In this document: positions 34,899-43,912 of the stretch, one piece after another
Layout of the letters: every line of letters begins with the position of its first letter
How positions within the stretch are numbered: the stretch's first letter is position 1
From: Paraburkholderia sp. BL23I1N1
Lineage (GTDB): Bacteria; Pseudomonadota; Gammaproteobacteria; Burkholderiales; Burkholderiaceae
Direction of reading: 5' to 3'
DNA length: 64,000 nt
Assembly: GCF_003610295.1 (NCBI RefSeq)
Contig: NZ_RAPV01000001.1
Location: 3,100,001 to 3,164,000 of the forward strand
Program-made: the position numbers and the translations under genes
The notes under the pieces: model-generated
What the model was told of the DNA's origin: nothing
What the model saw: the letters and a program-made list of their open reading frames with translations, nothing else
The model's database searches: none

Positions 34899-36311
34899 AT
34901 GGCCGCAATCGATCAGCAAACACCCTCTGACACGCAAGGCGCGCAGCCCATGCTGCACATGGCGGAAGTAGCGGAAACGGAAACAAACGCGGCGGCGCAT
35001 CGCGTCGTGATCGTCGGCGGTGGAGTCGGCGGCCTGGGGCTTGCAACGCGGCTGTCGGAAACGCGCGGACGCGCCGGTCTCGCGCAGATCGTGCTGGTGG
35101 ATCGCTGGCCGACGCATTTCTGGAAACCCTTGCTGCACGAAGCGGCCTCGGGCCAACTCGATCCGGCCACACATCAGCTGCAATACGCGGTGCAGGCGCA
35201 ACGGCATGGCTTCGAATTCGAACAGGGTGAATTCGCCGCGCTCGATCGCACGAACCGCCACATCACGCTGAATGCGCTCCACGACGCCGACGGTCGCGAA
35301 ATCCTGCCGTCACGGCAGCTTGCATTCGACACGCTGGTGCTGGCAATGGGCAGCGTCACGCAATATTTCGGCGTGCCAGGCGCAGCCGAACACGCCTTGC
35401 CGCTCGAATCGGTCGCGCATGCGGAAGCGTTTCGCCGCCGGCTGCTCGACGCCTGCCTGCGTGCGAACCATGCACGCCGCGCGCGGACCGCGCAAGCGGA
35501 TACGCCGGTCTCGATCAATATCATCGGCGCGGGCGCAACAGGCGTTGAACTCGCCGCCGCGGTGCGCGATACGGTACGTCTGCTGAACCGCTACAGTCCG
35601 TTTTCCCTCGACCCCGTGCGCGACTTTCGCATTCGTCTGATCGAAAGCAGCGAGCGCGTGCTGCCCGCGCTGTCCGAAACGATCTCGGCGCGCGCGCAAA
35701 AAATGCTCGGCCGTCTCGGGGTCGACGTGTTGAGCGCCACGCGTGTCACCGAAGTGCGCGCCGACGCCGTGCTGACGAATGAAGGCGCGCCGCTCGCCAG
35801 CGACATCGCGATCTGGACTGCCGGCATCGCGGGGCCGCCGGTGTTGCGCACGCTGGACGGCATCGCGGTGAATCGCAACGCGCAGGTACAGGTGAACCGC
35901 ACGCTGCAATGCACGAACAACGCGAACATATTCGGACTCGGCGATTGCGCGGCCTGCCCTTCGTCTGACAACGCGGACGCGTTTCTGGCGCCGCGCGCGC
36001 AGGTCGCGCATCAACAGGCGCTGTTTCTGGCGCGTGCGCTGAGGTGCAGGATCGCGGGCGAGCCCTTACCTGAGTTTGTCTATCGCGACGCCGGCACGCT
36101 GGTCGGTTTCGGCCGCGAAGGCACGATCGGCAGCCTGAGCAACAGTTTGCTCACGCAGCCGGTGTTCGTCGACGGCTGGCTGGCAACTGTCGTCTACAAG
36201 CTGATCTATCGCCGCCATGTGATGACGTTGACCGGCTTCGCACGGATGGCGCTCGATTCGGCAAGCCACTGGTTGCGCCGGCGCGTGCATCCGGTGATCC
36301 GGCTGCATTGA
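34899..36311 (+). CDS. type II NADH dehydrogenase (NDH-2-like FAD/NAD(P) oxidoreductase)
   Basis: 470-residue flavoprotein that passes electrons from NADH to quinone without proton pumping, peripheral at the inner membrane. ATG at 34899 follows AGGAGGA with 8 bases. FAD motif HRVVIVGGGVGGLGLATRL (about residue 35), NADH motif ISIINIIGAGATGVELAAAVRDT-like segment (SINIIGAGATGVELAAAV), and IFGLGDCAACPSSD (ATG/GD motif). The C-terminal WLATVVYKLIYRRHVMTLTGFARM can form the membrane-anchoring amphipathic helix. Confidence 0.88.
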   Translation: MAAIDQQTPSDTQGAQPMLHMAEVAETETNAAAHRVVIVGGGVGGLGLATRLSETRGRAGLAQIVLVDRWPTHFWKPLLHEAASGQLDPATHQLQYAVQAQRHGFEFEQGEFAALDRTNRHITLNALHDADGREILPSRQLAFDTLVLAMGSVTQYFGVPGAAEHALPLESVAHAEAFRRRLLDACLRANHARRARTAQADTPVSINIIGAGATGVELAAAVRDTVRLLNRYSPFSLDPVRDFRIRLIESSERVLPALSETISARAQKMLGRLGVDVLSATRVTEVRADAVLTNEGAPLASDIAIWTAGIAGPPVLRTLDGIAVNRNAQVQVNRTLQCTNNANIFGLGDCAACPSSDNADAFLAPRAQVAHQQALFLARALRCRIAGEPLPEFVYRDAGTLVGFGREGTIGSLSNSLLTQPVFVDGWLATVVYKLIYRRHVMTLTGFARMALDSASHWLRRRVHPVIRLH

Positions 36312-36335
36312 ATCCGGCAGATGCAATTCGGCCAA

Positions 36336-36369
36336 CGCGGGCGGCGTTCTTCAGATAACGCCGCCCGCG
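36336..36369. terminator. strong hairpin between convergent genes
   Basis: Perfect 13-bp stem CGCGGGCGGCGTT / AACGCCGCCCGCG with an 8-nt loop. It lies between the NDH-2 gene (plus) and argP (minus), so it is probably a bidirectional terminator, although neither side has a long T-tract. Confidence 0.7.
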
Positions 36370-36375
36370 CCGCAC

Positions 36376-37269
36376 TTAATCAAGAAACTCCGTCGCCCGC
36401 TTGCGCAGCACCGCGCTGAAATCGTCGAGCCATCCGATCGACAATCGCCAGCTCTGCCAATAGAGATCCACATCGATGTGTTTGCCCGGCGCCATGTCCA
36501 CCAGCTCGCCGCTGACCAGATGCGGCGCGATCACGCGTTCCGGACACATGCCCCAGCCGAGGCCCGTCACGCAGGCGCGCAAAAAACCGGCAACGTGCGG
36601 AATCCAGTGCAAAGGCGGGTCCAGTTCGGCCCGCGTGATGCGGCGCATGAAGCGCTTCTGTAGCTGATCCTTCGGATTGAAATCGACGCACGGCGCGCGC
36701 CGCAACGACTCGCGCGTCACGCCGTCGGCAAAATGGCGCGCCCGAAACGCCGGCGTGCAGACCGCCAGATAGCGCATCCGGCCGAGGCGCGTCGAGCGGC
36801 AGCCCTGCACCGGCTCGGCTTGCGTGGTGACCGCGCCTTGCACGCTGCCATCGCGGATTCGCTGCGCGGTGTGGTCCTGGTCGTCGATCACCAGATCGAG
36901 CAGCATCTCCCGTTCGACGCAGAATTGCGCCACCGCGTCGATGAACCAGGTGCCCACGCTGTCGTCGTTGACCGCCACGCGCAACGCGGGCCACGGCTCC
37001 ACCAGCGCGCCGGGCAGCGTCGGCAGCCGGCCGGTGAGTTCCGCTTCCAGCAACAGCACGCGTTCGGTATGACGGCACAGCAGCGCGCCCGAGGTGGTCG
37101 CGACACACGGCTGGCCGCGCTTCACGAGCACACTCCCTACCCGCTCCTCCAGCAGCTTGACCCGCTGGGATACGGCTGAAGGCGTTACATTCAGTTCGCT
37201 GGCGGCCCGGTCGAAGGAACCGTGCCGCACCACGGCGGCCAGTGCATCGAGCAATGCATAGTCGAGCAT
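36376..37269 (-). CDS. argP: LysR-family regulator ArgP (IciA)
   Basis: 297-residue LysR protein with the characteristic ArgP start: LLDALAAVVRHGSFDRAASELNVTPSAVSQRVKLLEERVG, and effector-domain segments WFIDAVAQFCVEREMLLDLVIDDQDHT and RAPCVDFNPKDQLQ. In enterobacteria ArgP senses Lys/Arg and activates argO. It is divergent from the LysE-family exporter at 37367, the classical argP-argO/lysG-lysE arrangement. A dyad in the intergenic region (37278-37293) is the probable operator. Confidence 0.93.
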   Translation of the reverse strand: MLDYALLDALAAVVRHGSFDRAASELNVTPSAVSQRVKLLEERVGSVLVKRGQPCVATTSGALLCRHTERVLLLEAELTGRLPTLPGALVEPWPALRVAVNDDSVGTWFIDAVAQFCVEREMLLDLVIDDQDHTAQRIRDGSVQGAVTTQAEPVQGCRSTRLGRMRYLAVCTPAFRARHFADGVTRESLRRAPCVDFNPKDQLQKRFMRRITRAELDPPLHWIPHVAGFLRACVTGLGWGMCPERVIAPHLVSGELVDMAPGKHIDVDLYWQSWRLSIGWLDDFSAVLRKRATEFLD

Positions 37270-37277
37270 TAGCGTTC

Positions 37278-37293
37278 CTTAATCGGCATTAAG
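37278..37293. promoter_or_regulatory. ArgP operator-like dyad CTTAAT-CGGC-ATTAAG
   Basis: Perfect 6-bp arms, 4-bp spacer, containing T-N11-A (37279-37291), the LysR-type consensus; 8 bp upstream of argP and 74 bp upstream of argO. Confidence 0.7.
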
Positions 37294-37366
37294 TAAATTA
37301 GCTTCTCTTACGATCAGCAAAAGCGCAGACTAGCCTCGTTCGCTTCCCCCGTCTACTGGATCGATT

Positions 37367-37984
37367 ATGAACTGGCTGTCTTTTTCCCACGGCGCCGCCC
37401 TGTGCGCATCGCTGATCGTGACAATCGGCGCGCAGAACGCCTTTGTGCTGCGTCAGGGCATCATGCGCTCGCACGTCGGCAAGATCGTCGCGCTGTGTGC
37501 GCTGTCGGACTTCATCCTGATCGGCGCGGGGGTGGGTGGCGCGTCGGTTCTGGTGGAACGCTATCCGGTGTTCGTCCACGCGATGCTGTATGTGGGGCTC
37601 GCTTACCTGGCGTGGTTCGGCGTCAACGCGTTGCGCCGCGCGGTGCGGCCGGGCCATGCGGTGCTGGACGCCAATGCGGGCAGTGCGGCGCCCGCGCAGC
37701 GCGCCATGCCGATCATTCTGATGACTTTGGCCTTCACGTGGCTCAATCCGCACGTGTATCTCGACACCTTCCTGCTGATCGGCACGGCCGGCGCACGCGA
37801 ACCTGCCGGCGCACGGGTGGCGTTCGCCCTCGGCGCGATGGCGGTGAGCGGGGTCTGGTTTATCGGTCTCGGTTATGGCGCCCGTGCATTGGCGCCGCTG
37901 TTTCGGCGGGCGAGTGCGTGGCGCGTCCTGGATGGCGCGATCGGCAGCATGGTGTTGCTGCTGGCGGTGACGCAGTTACGCTGA
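37367..37984 (+). CDS. argO: LysE/ArgO-family basic amino acid exporter
   Basis: 205-residue inner-membrane exporter with six hydrophobic segments. Signature start: GAALCASLIVTIGAQNAFVLRQGIMRSHVG (the GAQNAFVLRQG motif of LysE/ArgO), then ALCALSDFILIGAGVGG and LTLAFTWLNPHVYLDTFLLIG. Exports L-arginine and/or L-lysine (and toxic analogues such as canavanine in characterised members). Divergent from argP, which should activate it. Confidence 0.93.
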   Translation: MNWLSFSHGAALCASLIVTIGAQNAFVLRQGIMRSHVGKIVALCALSDFILIGAGVGGASVLVERYPVFVHAMLYVGLAYLAWFGVNALRRAVRPGHAVLDANAGSAAPAQRAMPIILMTLAFTWLNPHVYLDTFLLIGTAGAREPAGARVAFALGAMAVSGVWFIGLGYGARALAPLFRRASAWRVLDGAIGSMVLLLAVTQLR

Positions 37985-38025
37985 ACGACGGCAGGCGGTC
38001 TACTTTTTGTGGGCCGGTAGGCGCC

Positions 38026-38931
38026 CTACTTCTGCGCCTGCTGCGTGCCCAGAAGATCCTGCACGAGCTGGGCCGATACATAATGCGGCCCGTCGAACAG
38101 ATAGGTCCGGTAGCCGCGATACGCCAGCAATTGTGGCGATAGTTCCGCCGCCGTCGCCGCACGGAACGCACCGCCCTGGGCCGGACGAAATGCCTCGGCG
38201 ATGATTCGCACACGGTTTTTGCCGAGCCGTGCCGCCAGCGCATCCGCATACTCACGCGCCACCGCCGGGCCACGCGCGTAGACACCGCAACCATCTTGCA
38301 GAAAAACGCCGACGTCGTGCGGCAGCCAGCCATCCAGCCACGCCGCCAGCGCCGGACCGCCGATATTAGAGTTGTCGTAGACGCTGATCCACAACGGCCG
38401 CGGCAGCTTATTGAGTAAGGACGCGAGCGCGGCGGCATCCTTCCAGGTCGGATCGACTTCAACTGGAAAGTAGTAGCCGTCGATGTGAACCGGCGGCCGC
38501 ACGGCCACCAACTGTTTCGATTGCTCGACCAGTTGCGCCGCTTGCGCGCGGGCCGCGGTTTCGTCGAAACGTCCGGCGAGACCGACGATCACATTGCGCG
38601 CCCACGGCTCGCCGGCAATCCGTGTCCAGTCCGGCAGACGTTGGGCCGTTTGCATCGCGGTGCCGGGCAGAAACGACGTACCGTCCACCGCGGTCCATTG
38701 CACCAGCAGATCCGTCACGCCGAGGCGATTCCAGTCGCCATGCGGGTTGGCATGATCGTCGTCGAGCTGCCAGACCACGCCCTGGGCCAACGCGCCGGCG
38801 TCGGCGGAACCCGGCGCCGAGCAGCCATATAAGAGCGCGGCATACGCGCCCGCGGCGAGCAGCACGCGCCGGCGCGGCGAGACCGGCTCCGGTTCGCGTA
38901 CCCGAATCTGAACGCGTTTTGAATCACCCAT
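38026..38931 (-). CDS. DUF4434-like lipoprotein of the polysaccharide cluster
   Basis: 301 residues. ATG at 38931 overlaps the stop of the DltA-like gene (ATGGGTGA), so it is translationally coupled. Arg-rich signal sequence (SPRRRVLLAAGAYAALLYGC), lipobox Cys about residue 37. The mature part resembles DUF4434 TIM-barrel proteins: WQLDDDHANPHGDWNRLGVTDLLVQWTAVDG, PVHIDGYYFPVEVDP, and GVFLQDGCGVYA. Such proteins are glycoside-hydrolase-like and occur in exopolysaccharide loci. As the last gene of the operon it may trim or degrade polymer in the periplasm. Function inferred. Confidence 0.7.
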   Translation of the reverse strand: MGDSKRVQIRVREPEPVSPRRRVLLAAGAYAALLYGCSAPGSADAGALAQGVVWQLDDDHANPHGDWNRLGVTDLLVQWTAVDGTSFLPGTAMQTAQRLPDWTRIAGEPWARNVIVGLAGRFDETAARAQAAQLVEQSKQLVAVRPPVHIDGYYFPVEVDPTWKDAAALASLLNKLPRPLWISVYDNSNIGGPALAAWLDGWLPHDVGVFLQDGCGVYARGPAVAREYADALAARLGKNRVRIIAEAFRPAQGGAFRAATAAELSPQLLAYRGYRTYLFDGPHYVSAQLVQDLLGTQQAQK

Positions 38932-40495
38932 TGTGCTGGCGCTGTGCTTTGAGATGAACATCACGATAATCCTGAGCGAGCTGCGCGCGGTCGATCTTGA
39001 AGTTCACCGAAACCGGCAAGCTCCGGCACGCAAGCAATTCTGACGGGATCATATACGACGGCAAGCGTGCGGCCAGCAGCGACTTCCACTCGTGCAACGC
39101 GCCGGGCAGACGGTCGTCGTCGCTGCCGGTGGCCACGAACGCGACGATCCGCGCGACCGAACCATCCGGGCGCCGCAATGGCACGGCGGCGGCGCTCGCC
39201 GCACCCAGTAGCGCACGCAAAGCCGCGTCGATCTCCATCAGTTCGATCCGGTAACCGCCCATCTTGATCTGGTCGTCGATGCGTCCCTGGCAAAACAGCA
39301 GCCCGTCGGCATCGACCGCGCCCAGATCGCCGGTGCGAAACGCCCGCTCGCCGCGATGGGTGAACATGCGCGCTGCGTTCAGGTCTTCACGATTCAGATA
39401 GCCGCGCATTACATGCGTGCCGGCAATGCACAACTCGCCGTCATCGACGAAAACTTCGGCGCCGCGCTTGGCAAGGCCAATTGGCAGCCGCGGATGATGA
39501 GCGAGCACCGCATCGTCGACGACGATCCAGGTGGTCGCCACCGTCGCCTCGGTCGGGCCGTAGGTGTTGATGATCCGTGCAGCCGGAAACCGCTGGCGCA
39601 GTTGCCGCGCGAGAGCAACCGGCAGCACTTCGCCGCAGAACAGGAAGGTGCCGAGTGTCGGCAAGCCCGCTTGCGAGAACTGCGGATTGAGCAACTGCTG
39701 CTGCGCGAACGACGGCGTCGACACCCAGGTTGTCACGCCATGCCGGGCGAGGTTGACGAGAAATGGTGCGCCCTGTGCGGTCATGGCACGTGAAGCGAGG
39801 ACGGCAGTGCCGCCGAGCGCGAGCGTGCCAAACACTTCGTACATCGATAGATCAAAGCTGAACGGCGCCTGGTTCAGGAACACCGGTGCGTCGCCAAGTT
39901 CGAAGTCGGCCGCCATCCAGTCGACGAGCGCAGCGACGCTTTCGCGGCCGATCTGCACGCCCTTCGGCTCGCCGGTCGTGCCCGAGGTGAATAGCACGTA
40001 CGCGAGGTTTTTCTCGTGTAATGGCGGTGGGGGCGAAGCCGTCGAAGGTGAAAGCGATGCCGATGCCGAAGCTGAAGCCGTCGAAGGTGAAGCCGATACC
40101 TCCGAAGCGACCGGTTCCATCTCCGCGCCCTGCCCCTGCCCCTGCCCATTCAAACGCACGAAGCGGCCACTATGCGCGTCGAAGTACGTGTGCGCGCCAA
40201 GCGTGCTCGCGATGCGCCGCTTCCGTTCGTCCGGGTAGATCGTGTCGACCGGCACAAACGGTGCGCCGAGCAGAAGCGCTCCCGCCATTGCCACGAAAAA
40301 ACCCGCCTCCTTATGCCCGCGTACGATCACCGGCACATCCGCGGCAAAGCCATGCTCGCGCGCCTGCCCGGCCCATGCGTGTGCCTGTTCCGCCAACTCG
40401 TGCCAGCGCAACGCGCGATCGGCGCCGATCACCGCCCATGCGTCGGCGCGCACACCGGTATCGACAAAGCGGTTCGCGTTCAGATCGAATCGCAT
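38924..40495 (-). CDS. DltA-like amino acid (or acid) adenylating enzyme
   Basis: 523-residue adenylate-forming enzyme, closest in pattern to D-alanine:carrier-protein ligase DltA. It activates a carboxylate with ATP and loads it on the adjacent carrier protein. Core motifs: LFTSGTTGEPKGV (A3, about 167-179), NTYGPTEATVATTW (A5), FRTGDLGAVDADGLLF (A7), GRIDDQIKMGGYRIELMEID (A8, hinge) and VNFKIDRAQL (A10 Lys). An unusual low-complexity insertion (GQGQGQG, then Ser/Ala/Pro repeats) occupies about residues 115-161, just before A3. ATG at 40495, 7 bp after the carrier gene. Substrate specificity cannot be read with confidence. Confidence 0.85.
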   Translation of the reverse strand: MRFDLNANRFVDTGVRADAWAVIGADRALRWHELAEQAHAWAGQAREHGFAADVPVIVRGHKEAGFFVAMAGALLLGAPFVPVDTIYPDERKRRIASTLGAHTYFDAHSGRFVRLNGQGQGQGAEMEPVASEVSASPSTASASASASLSPSTASPPPPLHEKNLAYVLFTSGTTGEPKGVQIGRESVAALVDWMAADFELGDAPVFLNQAPFSFDLSMYEVFGTLALGGTAVLASRAMTAQGAPFLVNLARHGVTTWVSTPSFAQQQLLNPQFSQAGLPTLGTFLFCGEVLPVALARQLRQRFPAARIINTYGPTEATVATTWIVVDDAVLAHHPRLPIGLAKRGAEVFVDDGELCIAGTHVMRGYLNREDLNAARMFTHRGERAFRTGDLGAVDADGLLFCQGRIDDQIKMGGYRIELMEIDAALRALLGAASAAAVPLRRPDGSVARIVAFVATGSDDDRLPGALHEWKSLLAARLPSYMIPSELLACRSLPVSVNFKIDRAQLAQDYRDVHLKAQRQHNG

Positions 40496-40502
40496 GGGAT
40501 GC

Positions 40503-40739
40503 CTAACGATTGACGGCGATGAACGCGCAAAGCGCGTCCACGGATGCCAGATGTTCGGCGATCTCGGTCGGCGGAATGCGCACGCCAAATTGCATCTCGA
40601 CACCCATCACGATTTCGACGACCAGCACCGAATCGACCAGCCCCGTTTCGAGCAGCAGTTCGTCATCGCGCACGAGGCGCAGTACGACGGATTCGACCAG
40701 CGCCGCTACGTCGGCGTGCAGCGTTTCGTTTAGAGTCAT
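40503..40739 (-). CDS. DltC-like acyl/aminoacyl carrier protein
   Basis: 78-residue carrier protein. The phosphopantetheine attachment site is the Ser of GLVDSVLVVEIVMGVE (about residue 37), with the typical four-helix pattern and a short acidic N-terminal helix. The ATG at 40739 is chosen over the upstream GTG-type extension. Directly followed by the DltA-like gene (7 bp) and preceded by the MBOAT gene (33 bp), so it should shuttle an activated acyl or D-alanyl thioester between them. Confidence 0.85.
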   Translation of the reverse strand: MTLNETLHADVAALVESVVLRLVRDDELLLETGLVDSVLVVEIVMGVEMQFGVRIPPTEIAEHLASVDALCAFIAVNR

Positions 40740-40772
40740 TGTGTTGTCCTTGCGCAAACGTCGTTCCGGTAA

Positions 40773-42521
40773 TCAGAACTGGAAATAGAGAAAACGCACT
40801 TCACCATGCAACTGTGCGACGCAGAATACGAGCACGCCGAGCATCGCGACGGTCCAGCGCAGCGACGGCCGCCATGTCAATGCGACGGGCAGGCCCTCGG
40901 CCGCGCGTTCGAGCGCCGGCGAGAAGCGGCCCATCAATTGATGTGAGTTCGGCGTGCACCAGACGATCGCGAGCAGCGCGACGATCTGCAATGCGAGTGT
41001 CGAGCGGCCCGCGACCAGATGCAGCCACTCGGCGGGGTTCATGTTCGCCGCGCCCCACGCGGGCCAGTCGAGCGTTTCGACACCGTGCAGACCTGCCATG
41101 CCTTGCAGTAACGCGAGCGCATCGCCCACGCCATGTGCACGGAAAAACGCAAACGCGACCAGCGCGGCCACAAAGGTCAGCAAGACATTCGCCGCATGGT
41201 GAATGCGTGCTTTGAAACTTGCTGTGAATGCTGCGACGCCCCCTGTCGTTGCTATCGTACGAGCCGGTTCTGCTGGGGTCGCTGCCGTTCCTATCGCACG
41301 AGCCGGACCGGCCGCCGTCCCTGCTCCGACCGCTCCGACTGCGCGCGCCCCACCGACCGATGCGCCCGACGCAGCCGTCGCACCCGTCGCCCGCCACGCA
41401 CGATAAGCGTGATTCACGGTGAGATACGACGCGTGCAGCAAGCCGTAAATCAGATATTGCAACCCCGCGCCGTGCCAGATGCCGGCCAGCGCCATTGTGT
41501 AGAAAGTCGGCACTGCGACGGTCGAAAGAAAGCCACGCGTCGAACGTTGCGCGAGACGGCCGATCGGCAGGCCACGCAACGCGCGGCTGCGGTTGATCCG
41601 CATCGCCATCGGGTAGTACAGGTATGCCGTGAGATAACGCGTGAGCGTCATGTGCCAGCGCTGCCAGAAATCGATGATGCTCGCTGCCTTGAACGGCGAA
41701 TTGAAGTTCAACGGAAAGCGCACGCCGAACATCTTCGCGAGGCCCACGGCCATGTCCGAATAACCGGAGAAATCGAAGTAAAGCTGCAGCGCGTACGCAA
41801 GGCAGGTGCACCACGCCGCCAGCCACTGCAATTCGTGGGGTGCGGCAAAACCGGCGTCGGCGAAGGGCGCGATGGTATCGGCGAAAAGCACCTTCTTCGC
41901 GAGACCGATGGTGAACACGAACGCGCCGATCGAGAGATTTTCCGCGCGCAGCTTATACGTGGCCGGCTGCGCGAACTGCGTCATCATTTCCTTGTGATGC
42001 AGAATCGGCCCCGCGATCAGATGCGGAAAGAACGTGACGAACTGCACGTAACCGAGCGGGTCGCGCTCCTTGACGATTCCCGCATTGCAATCGAGCAGAT
42101 AGCCGATCTGCGTGAAGGTGAAGAACGACACGCCGAGCGGCAGGATCACGTCCTGCATGCCGTGCGCGAGCCAGGCGGCCGGCGCAATGCCGCTCGCGTG
42201 CACGAGCGCGGTGAGCAGCGCCGCCAGATATTTGTAACGCACCAACAGCGCGAGATCGGCGGCAATCGCGAGACCGAGCAGCCATCGGCGGCGTGCCGAC
42301 TGCGCGGGCGCCGCAACGATCGCGCAGCTCATCGCGTAGTTGAACACGATCGACGCAGCCAGCAAGCCGACGAAAGCCGGATTCCACCAGCCGTAGAACA
42401 CGATCGACGCGCCGCACAACCACGCCGCCGCGGCGCGCGGCATACGTTGGCCAAGCAGGTAGTAGCCGGCCAGCGCAGGCGGCAGAAACAGCGTGAGGAA
42501 GATGAATGAGTTGAATAGCAT
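40773..42521 (-). CDS. MBOAT-family O-acyltransferase (AlgI/DltB-like)
   Basis: 582-residue polytopic inner-membrane O-acyltransferase. It moves acyl groups from a cytoplasmic donor across the membrane. Signatures: MLFNSFIFLTLFLP start as in AlgI, LPLGVSFFTFTQIGYLLD, FPHLIAGPILHH, YFDFSGYSDMAVGLAKMFG, FWQRWHMTLTRYL and the catalytic-His segment MALAGIWHGAGLQYLIYG (about residues 350-366). A Gly/Ala/Thr-rich insertion (about residues 375-432) is not usual for the family. Starts 5 bp after the AlgX-like gene. Confidence 0.9.
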   Translation of the reverse strand: MLFNSFIFLTLFLPPALAGYYLLGQRMPRAAAAWLCGASIVFYGWWNPAFVGLLAASIVFNYAMSCAIVAAPAQSARRRWLLGLAIAADLALLVRYKYLAALLTALVHASGIAPAAWLAHGMQDVILPLGVSFFTFTQIGYLLDCNAGIVKERDPLGYVQFVTFFPHLIAGPILHHKEMMTQFAQPATYKLRAENLSIGAFVFTIGLAKKVLFADTIAPFADAGFAAPHELQWLAAWCTCLAYALQLYFDFSGYSDMAVGLAKMFGVRFPLNFNSPFKAASIIDFWQRWHMTLTRYLTAYLYYPMAMRINRSRALRGLPIGRLAQRSTRGFLSTVAVPTFYTMALAGIWHGAGLQYLIYGLLHASYLTVNHAYRAWRATGATAASGASVGGARAVGAVGAGTAAGPARAIGTAATPAEPARTIATTGGVAAFTASFKARIHHAANVLLTFVAALVAFAFFRAHGVGDALALLQGMAGLHGVETLDWPAWGAANMNPAEWLHLVAGRSTLALQIVALLAIVWCTPNSHQLMGRFSPALERAAEGLPVALTWRPSLRWTVAMLGVLVFCVAQLHGEVRFLYFQF

Positions 42522-42526
42522 CGGGA

Positions 42527-43912
42527 TCAGTCCTGCTGCGCCGGTGCGGCAACTGGCGTGACAGGCACGGCAGCGTTGGCGGCTGTTGCCTCGCCAGACG
42601 CCGACGCATCGGCCGGCATCGACAGCGCGTCTTCCGACATTTCCCAGATCACCACGCGCACGCTTTTCGGCCATGCGGCGCGCTCGCGCCAGAATGCCTG
42701 CAACGCGTGATCGAACTGGCCGTCGTCGAGGCTGACGTTCCAGACTTCGCGACCGAGCTGTTCGCCGAGGCGCTCTGCAAGCGCGCTGCGGCGCGAGAAC
42801 GAGCTGCCCGCAAGCAGTACGTCGGCGGCCGGACCGTCGTCGAGCAGTCCGCCGCTGCGTTGCGCCTGCAACGTTTCCTCCGCGACGACATCCGGCGCGG
42901 GCCGCCATGCGTCCGGCACGTCATTCAGATTCGCGAGCGTCAGCAGATCGCCGATGCGCGGGGCGGCTTGCGCCGTCGTATGCGTGAATTTTGTGTCGCC
43001 GGGTTTGCCGAGCAACGGCAGCACCGCAGCGCCGACCGCCTGTGCGGCGGCTTGCGCACCTTGTGCATTCCAGTGCACGTCGGTGCGGAAAAACGCGGGG
43101 CGCGCGGCTTGCAACGCCGGCAGCAATTCGACATGCGCGACCTGGCTCGCGGTCAAGGCGCGGTTCCAGACGTTCAGACGCTGCGTCATCCGCGCGTCCT
43201 GGCGCAGCCCGCACAGCGCCTCGCTTTCCACGCGCGCTTTGTCGGGTACCGTCACCACCACCAGCTGAATCCCGGCGCCGCGCAGCGCGTTCGCGTAACG
43301 ATGCAGCGCGGCGATGCGCGCATCGGTCAACGCATCGCCGCCATCGGCGCGTTCGACGGGATCATGGCCCGGCTGCACCGGCGCGCGAAGACCGTCCGCA
43401 TAGAACAGCCAGCCGGGACAGCCCTCGCGCACCTGATGCCCGAGGTCGCCGAACAGGCGGTAACGCGCCGCCGCCTGCCAGCGATGCAGCGACCGCGCGT
43501 ACGGCACGTCGATCGCGCGATCGAGGCGGTGGCCGAGGCTGCCATCGCGCCAGCCATGCAGGTCGAACGATGCGCCGTTGCGCGACTGGGTAACAAGCGA
43601 AGCCAACGCAGCGACGCAACCGAAACCGAGCAGGAGCGCGATCAGCCAGGCGATGCGCCGATGCGCGCGCGGCTGAGCGAGGGGCTCTGGCGCCGCTACC
43701 GCGCCGCTGTCCTTGCGCGTCGAGGGTGCCGCGGTATGGGCTGCTGTGCCTGCGGTCGTGCGGACTGTCGTTCCCGCCGCAGTGCCTGTCGTCGTGCCTG
43801 CCGCAGCGGCTGCCGCTGCACCTGTTGCCGTGGCCGCCGCATTGCCCGCTGCCGTGCTTGCCGCTGCGCCCACCGCCGCGCGCTCCGCCGTGCCTCCAAT
43901 TGACTCGCTCAT
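42527..43912 (-). CDS. AlgJ/AlgX-like SGNH O-acyltransferase (membrane anchored)
   Basis: 461 residues. N-terminal 70 residues are Ala/Thr/Gly repeats (AAAAGTTTGTAAGTT-like), then one transmembrane helix (RIAWLIALLLGFGCVAALASLV), then a periplasmic SGNH-like domain. Catalytic-type motifs are FFRTDVHWNAQGAQAAAQ (Asp-x-His-Trp) and VLLAGSSFSRRSALAERL (nucleophile Ser region), as in AlgX/AlgJ. It would take the acyl group exported by the MBOAT protein and place it on the polysaccharide. ATG at 43912 overlaps the previous stop (TGATG). Confidence 0.8.
   Translation of the reverse strand: MSESIGGTAERAAVGAAASTAAGNAAATATGAAAAAAAGTTTGTAAGTTVRTTAGTAAHTAAPSTRKDSGAVAAPEPLAQPRAHRRIAWLIALLLGFGCVAALASLVTQSRNGASFDLHGWRDGSLGHRLDRAIDVPYARSLHRWQAAARYRLFGDLGHQVREGCPGWLFYADGLRAPVQPGHDPVERADGGDALTDARIAALHRYANALRGAGIQLVVVTVPDKARVESEALCGLRQDARMTQRLNVWNRALTASQVAHVELLPALQAARPAFFRTDVHWNAQGAQAAAQAVGAAVLPLLGKPGDTKFTHTTAQAAPRIGDLLTLANLNDVPDAWRPAPDVVAEETLQAQRSGGLLDDGPAADVLLAGSSFSRRSALAERLGEQLGREVWNVSLDDGQFDHALQAFWRERAAWPKSVRVVIWEMSEDALSMPADASASGEATAANAAVPVTPVAAPAQQD

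Noticed and set aside
41133..42509. Plus-strand frame antisense to the MBOAT gene
   Set aside because: Shadow with no domain.
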